Notes under the pieces: generated by a model
Told to the model about the DNA's origin: nothing
Databases searched by the model: none
Seen by the model: the letters and a program-made list of their open reading frames with translations, nothing else
In this document: positions 31,549 through 35,499 of the stretch, in pieces
How positions within the stretch are numbered: the first letter of the stretch is position 1
Layout: each line of letters opens with the position of its first letter
From: Candidatus Brocadiaceae bacterium
GTDB taxonomy: Bacteria; Planctomycetota; Brocadiia; SM23-32
Length of the DNA stretch: 35,499 nucleotides
Direction of reading: 5' to 3'
NCBI GenBank assembly: GCA_003551305.1
Contig: PUMJ01000286.1
Location: 1-35,499 of the forward strand
Program-made: the position numbers and the translations under genes

Positions 31549-31898
31549 TTGCTACACCCCTGAAAACTTGACTGATTGTGGCCGCAGACCCTCAGGTAGA
31601 GTCCCGGCGATTTCCACGTGAAAGGTCCCGTGCGACCGGGGTCGTCCGGTGAGCAGAACCCTGCCGGCAGAGGAAGGAAACGAGACGCTGCGGATACGTG
31701 CGCGTTCCGGCCGGCCGGGTGAGGGAGCCCGGCCGGCATGCTCGAACTTGCAGGCATTCCAGTACGGGCATGGCCCCTCAATGCTCCAGGGGCCACGCTC
31801 TTCGTTCCTACCTACGGTGAACCTGAGGACTGCTACAACGACCCACAGCGACGCCCCGCTCACTTGCGGGACTCACAAGGGCCTTTCTTACGGCCACT
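31549..31898 (-). promoter_or_regulatory. Long structured 5' leader of the cold-shock gene
   Basis: No convincing gene in this stretch. Two strong hairpins are present: CCGGCCGGG / CCCGGCCGG (31711-31719, 31728-31736; 8-nt loop) and TGGCCCCT / AGGGGCCA (31771-31778, 31788-31795; 9-nt loop). If transcription starts from the promoter at 31899-31926 the leader is about 340 nt, longer than the roughly 160 nt of E. coli cspA. Confidence 0.45.
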
Positions 31899-31926
31899 AT
31901 TGTAGCGGCTGCCGCCAGGAATGCAA
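31899..31926 (-). promoter_or_regulatory. Candidate promoter of the cold-shock gene
   Basis: Minus strand TTGCAT (31926-31921), 16-bp spacer, TACAAT (31904-31899). The -10 has five of six matches and the -35 three. Confidence 0.4.
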
Positions 31927-32034
31927 GCACGATTTTTGACCGCTTTCCCTCTCCATGCCCCCAACCCCGGGGGTCTTCCGCTGCTGCGGCGCCTCCTTCA
32001 CCACAACCACCCCCCGGAACGCCCGGCCCGCCCG

Positions 32035-32063
32035 TTGACATAACCGCCCACTGCCCCTACATT
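32035..32063 (+). promoter_or_regulatory. Promoter of the second Gfo/Idh/MocA gene
   Basis: TTGACA (32035-32040), 17-bp spacer, TACATT (32058-32063), then a leader of about 38 nt with GAGGAGG before the ATG. Confidence 0.62.
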
Positions 32064-32107
32064 CGCCCTCCGGTTGAGTTTGTCCACCGGATGAGAGGAG
32101 GCTGCTG

Positions 32108-33307
32108 ATGCACCGGATCACCTTGCTGGGCACGGGTCTTATCGGCACGTTCTACACGATGACGCTGCACGGGCAGCGGCGCGCCGACCGCGTGGAGATC
32201 GTCTACTCTCGCACCGCCGAGAACGCACGCCGGTTCGCCGCCGAGTGGGATATCCCCCACTGGACGAACGACCTCCAGGAGGCGGTCAGCCACGAGGAGA
32301 CCGACACCGTCATCGTCGGGCTGCCCAACCATGTGCACCTGCCGGCCGTGAAGGCCGCGGCTGAGGCGGGCAAGGCGGTCCTGTGCACCAAACCGCTGGG
32401 CCGCACCGCCGAGGAGGCGCTGCGGGCCCTGCGCTGTGTCGAGGACGCCGGCGTTTTCGCCGGCTACCTGGAGGACCTGGTCTACACGCCGAAGACGCTG
32501 AAGTCCCTGCAGGCCGTGCGCAACGGCGCGCTGGGGCAGATACTCTGGGTGCGCTCCCGTGAGACACATCCCGGGCCGCACAGCGCGTGGTTCTGGGACG
32601 CGGAGCCGGCCGGCGGCGGCGCCATCATAGACATGGGCTGCCACTGCGTCGAGATCATCCGCAGTTTCGTCGGCAAGGACAACCGTCCCGTTGAGGTCAT
32701 GTGCTGGGCGGACACCCTGGTGCACCCCATTGACGCCGAGGACCACGGCATCGGGCTGGTGCGCTTCGAGAGCGGCGCCGTGGGCCAGTTCGAGGTGAGC
32801 TGGGCCTTCCGCGGCGGCATGGACCTGCGCGACGAGGTCTCCGGCACCGAGGGCACCATATGGCTGGACCACTTCCTGCGCACCGGATTCCAGATGTTCA
32901 CTTCCGGCGGCCGCAGCGACTACGTGGCCGAGAAGGCCGAACAGGAGACCGGGTGGCTGTTCCCCGTCGGAGATGAGGTCAAGGAGCTCGGCTACGTGGA
33001 CATGTTCACGGACATGTTCGACGCCATGGACGAGGGCCGGGAGCCCGCTGAGACCTTCTACGACGGCTACGTGGTCAACGCCGTGGTGGATGCCTGCTAC
33101 CGCTCGGCCGAATCGCGCCGGTGGGAGCCGGTCGAGCTGGACGTCTGGCGCGGCGCCGAGAAAGCCGAGCCTATCAGCGTCCCCACCACAGAAATGGACG
33201 GGCAGGTCGTCATCAAGAGGGAACGCATGCCGGACGGCCGCACCAACCTCATCCTGAAAGACCCGAAGACCGGCGCCTTCCAGCAGAAGACCGTGGACGA
33301 AAACTGA
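32108..33307 (+). CDS. Gfo/Idh/MocA-family oxidoreductase with a C-terminal extension
   Basis: 399 residues, longer than the usual 340-370. The Rossmann start is [21 protein letters not shown], followed by [49 protein letters not shown] and [14 protein letters not shown]. The common EKP is TKP here; the lysine is kept and the glutamate lost. The C-terminal domain has [25 protein letters not shown], where D and H are retained, and [38 protein letters not shown] tail of about 40 residues ([25 protein letters not shown]) follows the family fold. It probably acts on a sugar or cyclitol. A good ribosome-binding site and promoter precede it; the aldo/keto reductase follows after 121 bp. Confidence 0.9.
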   Translation: MHRITLLGTGLIGTFYTMTLHGQRRADRVEIVYSRTAENARRFAAEWDIPHWTNDLQEAVSHEETDTVIVGLPNHVHLPAVKAAAEAGKAVLCTKPLGRTAEEALRALRCVEDAGVFAGYLEDLVYTPKTLKSLQAVRNGALGQILWVRSRETHPGPHSAWFWDAEPAGGGAIIDMGCHCVEIIRSFVGKDNRPVEVMCWADTLVHPIDAEDHGIGLVRFESGAVGQFEVSWAFRGGMDLRDEVSGTEGTIWLDHFLRTGFQMFTSGGRSDYVAEKAEQETGWLFPVGDEVKELGYVDMFTDMFDAMDEGREPAETFYDGYVVNAVVDACYRSAESRRWEPVELDVWRGAEKAEPISVPTTEMDGQVVIKRERMPDGRTNLILKDPKTGAFQQKTVDEN

Positions 33308-33428
33308 CCCCGATGTGGGGAGAATCCCGACAGGGCGCCCCTTGACCGACGGACACGGACCTGTTGGGCTATAGAAGAAGGGGGGAACTGTCTCCAGACC
33401 TCATCCCTGCAAACTGAGGCGGCAAGCA

Positions 33429-34397
33429 ATGGAGTATGCACACCTTGGACGGACCGGACTGACCGTGAGTCGGCTCTGCCTGGGCACCATGAACTTCGGG
33501 CCGCGCACAAGCCCGCAGGATGCCCACGCCATCATGGACAAAGCCCTCGAAGTGGGCATCAATTTCTTCGATACCGCCAACACGTACGGTAACGGGCGGA
33601 AAGGCTGGACCGAAGAGATCATCGGCGACTGGATCGCGAAAGGCGGCGGCCGGCGCGAGCAGATCGTGCTCGCCACCAAGGTTTACAGCACCGTCGGCGA
33701 CCGGCCCAACGAGGGCCGGCTGTCCGCCTACCACATCCGCCAGGCATGCGAAGATAGCCTGCGCCGGCTCCAGACCGACCACATAGACCTCTACCAGATG
33801 CACCACGTGGACCGCGACACGCCGTGGGACGAGATATGGCAGGCGATGGAGCAACTTGTGCGCGAGGGCAAGGTGGTCTATGTCGGCAGCAGCAACTTCG
33901 CCGGGTGGCACATCGCGACGGCGAACCAGACGGCAGCCCGGCGCAACTTTCTCGGCCTGGTCAGCGAGCAGAGCAAGTACAACCTGACGTGCCGCGATGT
34001 CGAACTCGAGGTGCTGCCCGCCTGCCGGGAGTACGGCCTCGGGGTCATCCCCTGGAGCCCGCTGGCGGGCGGCATCCTTGGCGGCGTGCTGGGCGGTGTC
34101 GAGGAAGGCCGCCGCGCCGGCGAGGGCGTAAGGCGCTTTGTCGAGGCGCATCGCGAGCAGGTCGAGCAATGGGAGAAGCTGTGCCGGGACATGGGCGAAG
34201 AGCCCGCCGACGTGGCGCTGGGGTGGCTGCTGGCGAACCCGGCCGTGACCGCGCCCATCATCGGCCCGCGCACCATGGACCAGCTCAACAGCTGCCTGCG
34301 GGCGCTCGAGGTCGAACTCGACGAAGAGACCCTGGGCCGGCTGGACGAGATATGGCCCGGCCCCGGCGGCCCCGCACCGGAAGCCTACGCGTGGTGA
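33429..34397 (+). CDS. Aldo/keto reductase
   Basis: 322 residues. It is an NADP-dependent (alpha/beta)8 barrel of the general AKR family. The start MEYAHLGRTGLTVSRLCLGTMNFG is typical of the YajO/AKR11-type group. The catalytic tetrad is complete: D48 and Y53 in FFDTANTYG, K84 in LATKVY and H125 in LYQMHHVD. Cofactor-binding segments follow: VGSSNFAGW, EQSKYNL, VIPWSPLAGGILGG, and near the C-terminus IIGPRTMDQL. It would reduce aldehydes or ketoses of unknown identity. GAGGCGG precedes the ATG. A TATAGA at 33370-33375 could be a -10, without a well-placed -35. It is in tandem with the upstream oxidoreductase and ends before a strong hairpin. Confidence 0.93.
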   Translation: MEYAHLGRTGLTVSRLCLGTMNFGPRTSPQDAHAIMDKALEVGINFFDTANTYGNGRKGWTEEIIGDWIAKGGGRREQIVLATKVYSTVGDRPNEGRLSAYHIRQACEDSLRRLQTDHIDLYQMHHVDRDTPWDEIWQAMEQLVREGKVVYVGSSNFAGWHIATANQTAARRNFLGLVSEQSKYNLTCRDVELEVLPACREYGLGVIPWSPLAGGILGGVLGGVEEGRRAGEGVRRFVEAHREQVEQWEKLCRDMGEEPADVALGWLLANPAVTAPIIGPRTMDQLNSCLRALEVELDEETLGRLDEIWPGPGGPAPEAYAW

Positions 34398-34423
34398 GCC
34401 GACAGCCGAGGCCCACGGCACCA

Positions 34424-34459
34424 GGAAGCCAGGGCGGCAGCGCTGGCGCCCTGTCTTCC
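34424..34459. terminator. Strong hairpin between convergent genes
   Basis: GGAAG / CTTCC outer and CAGGGCG / CGCCCTG inner arms around a CAGCGCTG centre, in the 81-bp gap. There is no long T-tract; position suggests a bidirectional terminator. Confidence 0.55.
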
Positions 34460-34478
34460 CTATGCGATGGGGGTCACC

Positions 34479-35180
34479 TCAGGCGGGGCGGCGCGTGTAG
34501 AGATAGGCGTTACCACACTTGCCGGCCCGGCCCACGGCCCCCATCTCGCGCAGGCAATAGGCCATCCTCTGGGCCAGCCGGCGGCGGATGGACGCCGCCT
34601 CCGACAGGTCGGCGGTGGTGAACGGGTCGGGCAGGCCCTGCGGCAGCAGCGCCCGGAAGTCGGCCGGTTCCTCCAGCAGCACGTCGTCCTGCACGTCCAG
34701 CAGCCGCCGCTCGACGATGACCCACCCTTTGCGCCGCCAGGCGCGGCCTTCCTCGCGCCGGCGGACCTCCTCCTCTTCGGTCAGCACCACGTGCAGGGAG
34801 AAGCCGGCGCGGGCGGGCAGCATCGGGCAGCTCACAAGCTCGTCAAAGACGTCCAGCGCGGTGCCGTGTTTCGGCGAGCGGCGGCGCTCCTGCACACCTT
34901 CGCCGCCCTCGGCCAGCTTCACGAGCCACTTGTCCGCCGGCACAGGATGGACGAGCCGCACAGGGTGCTCGCTGGCGAGCGCCCGGAGCTTGTCGCGGAT
35001 GGCGTAGAAGCTCTTTGTCTGCACCTCGATGAGCATCTCGCCACGGACGATGTCCACCACGTAGCCGTCCACGGGCACCTCGACCTGGTCGCCCGGCCGC
35101 GCGCACCACGCTTTCAGGCCTGCGTGCAGCGGGTTCTCGTTGAGCGTGCCGATGTGCTCGGGCGGAGTGGCAGGGGTCAC
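34479..35180 (-). CDS. Hypothetical protein, possibly a PD-(D/E)XK nuclease-like fold
   Basis: 233 residues from GTG 35180. The N-terminal part has IGTLNENPLHAGLKAWCARPGD, then VDGYVVDIVRGEMLIEVQTKSFYAIRDKLRAL. The arrangement of D in YVVDI and E-V-Q in LIEVQT, with a lysine after, resembles the core of PD-(D/E)XK nucleases (D...ExQ/K), and I recall similar uncharacterised proteins in other phyla. The C-terminal 90 residues are helical (TADLSEAASIRRRLAQRMAYCLREMGAVGRAG followed by NAYLYTRRP), like a winged-helix DNA-binding module. A role in DNA cleavage or repair is inferred from these two parts only. It is followed by the convergent hairpin and has its own promoter. Confidence 0.75.
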   Translation of the reverse strand: MTPATPPEHIGTLNENPLHAGLKAWCARPGDQVEVPVDGYVVDIVRGEMLIEVQTKSFYAIRDKLRALASEHPVRLVHPVPADKWLVKLAEGGEGVQERRRSPKHGTALDVFDELVSCPMLPARAGFSLHVVLTEEEEVRRREEGRAWRRKGWVIVERRLLDVQDDVLLEEPADFRALLPQGLPDPFTTADLSEAASIRRRLAQRMAYCLREMGAVGRAGKCGNAYLYTRRPA

Positions 35181-35222
35181 GGCGAGGGCGGCTCCGTGTT
35201 CGAGGGGGTGTCCACGCCCGCC

Positions 35223-35252
35223 ATCCTACCGGCCGCCGGAAGCCTCTTTCAA
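35223..35252 (-). promoter_or_regulatory. Candidate promoter of the nuclease-like gene
   Basis: Minus strand TTGAAA (35252-35247), 18-bp spacer, TAGGAT (35228-35223), leader about 36 nt. Confidence 0.48.
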
Positions 35253-35304
35253 GCCGCTGCACGCAACGCACACCTTCCAGGCTTCGGTCCAAAAGGGCCC
35301 TGGA

Positions 35305-35499
35305 TCAGGATTGTGCCGCCTCGGCGTAGTCGAACAGGAACCCCCGCTGCCGCAGGCGGTCACGCAGTCTGTCAACGCTGACCTCCCGGGGGCTCATACC
35401 GTCCCGGACCGCCAGCGCGGCGGCCGTGCCCGCTATCTCGCCGCTGTGGGCCACCGAATGGATGACGCGCATCACCTCCCACCCCTCACCGTCCCAGGA
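35305..35499 (-). CDS. FAD-dependent oxidoreductase, C-terminal fragment (runs off the window)
   Basis: The last 64 residues of a gene that enters from the right edge; the stop is TGA at 35307-35305. The visible part contains VMRVIHSVAHSGEIAGTAAALAVRDG, the FAD-contacting helix typical of the C-terminus of PF12831-type FAD oxidoreductases (GQAAGTAAALA), then SPREVSVDRLRDRLRQRGFLF, the customary closing segment. These proteins are abundant in PVC-type carbohydrate islands, often with Gfo/Idh/MocA enzymes. The alanine-rich helix has HSGE in place of the more usual G(Q/E)AAG lead-in. The rest of the protein is outside the window, so its substrate and full domain structure cannot be judged. Confidence 0.8.
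   Translation of the reverse strand, partial: SWDGEGWEVMRVIHSVAHSGEIAGTAAALAVRDGMSPREVSVDRLRDRLRQRGFLFDYAEAAQS

Noticed and set aside
31552-31863. 103-codon minus-strand frame upstream of csp
   Set aside because: No ribosome-binding site, no family features, and it covers the hairpins of the likely csp leader.

Overview
The window is a GC-rich (by eye roughly two-thirds G+C), gene-dense bacterial chromosome fragment. Serine/threonine kinases with FHA domains, paired Gfo/Idh/MocA oxidoreductases, URO-D-fold proteins, a sugar isomerase, an FAD oxidoreductase end and short 'GCAGAT' intergenic repeats suggest an uncultured PVC-type bacterium, Planctomycetota being my best guess. A glycyl-radical enzyme and a 4Fe-4S APS-type reductase suggest anaerobic capacity. 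This placement rests on gene content only. Large open frames antisense to real genes are a GC effect and were left out.

Layout. 1-1657 (minus): a sorbose-1-phosphate-reductase-like zinc dehydrogenase followed by the start of an MnmE-like protein cut by the window edge. 1844-5717 (minus): four signalling genes, pseudokinase-FHA, one catalytically plausible Ser/Thr kinase, an FHA-pseudokinase fusion split by an in-frame TAG, and a stand-alone FHA protein. 5873-7648 (minus): IspH fused to a UbiA-like membrane domain behind a perfect-consensus promoter. 7785-11187 (plus): an exported TPR protein and argJ. 11669-13859: divergent URO-D-family gene and sugar phosphate isomerase, each with a promoter and a palindrome.

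13880-20973 (minus) is the most coherent block. An Rrf2 regulator with three cysteines precedes cysH (APS/PAPS reductase), then overlapping tetrapyrrole genes: a three-domain fusion CysG_N-HemA-HemC, a CobA-HemD fusion, hemB and hemL. Together they would make uroporphyrinogen III from glutamyl-tRNA and divert it to precorrin-2/sirohydrochlorin. With cysH alongside, siroheme for sulfite reduction is the natural reading. The HemC part lacks the C-terminal domain that carries the cofactor-binding cysteine. An identical 9-bp core lies upstream of both rrf2 and cysH, suggesting a shared Rrf2 operator.

21186-35499 is a catabolic/accessory stretch: a glycyl-radical enzyme without a visible activase, an amidohydrolase, a zinc-ribbon protein overlapping a large unrecognised protein, a 0.96-kb repeat-bearing spacer, a second URO-D protein with a Gfo/Idh/MocA partner, a GNAT acetyltransferase, a hairpin-rich spacer that may encode a structured RNA, a cold-shock gene with a long structured leader, another Gfo/Idh/MocA protein, an aldo/keto reductase, a nuclease-like hypothetical and the C-terminus of an FAD oxidoreductase. 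Sigma70-type promoters (TTGAC-like, 16-18 bp, TA-rich -10) are unusually legible across the window. I saw no rRNA, tRNA, CRISPR array or insertion sequence.
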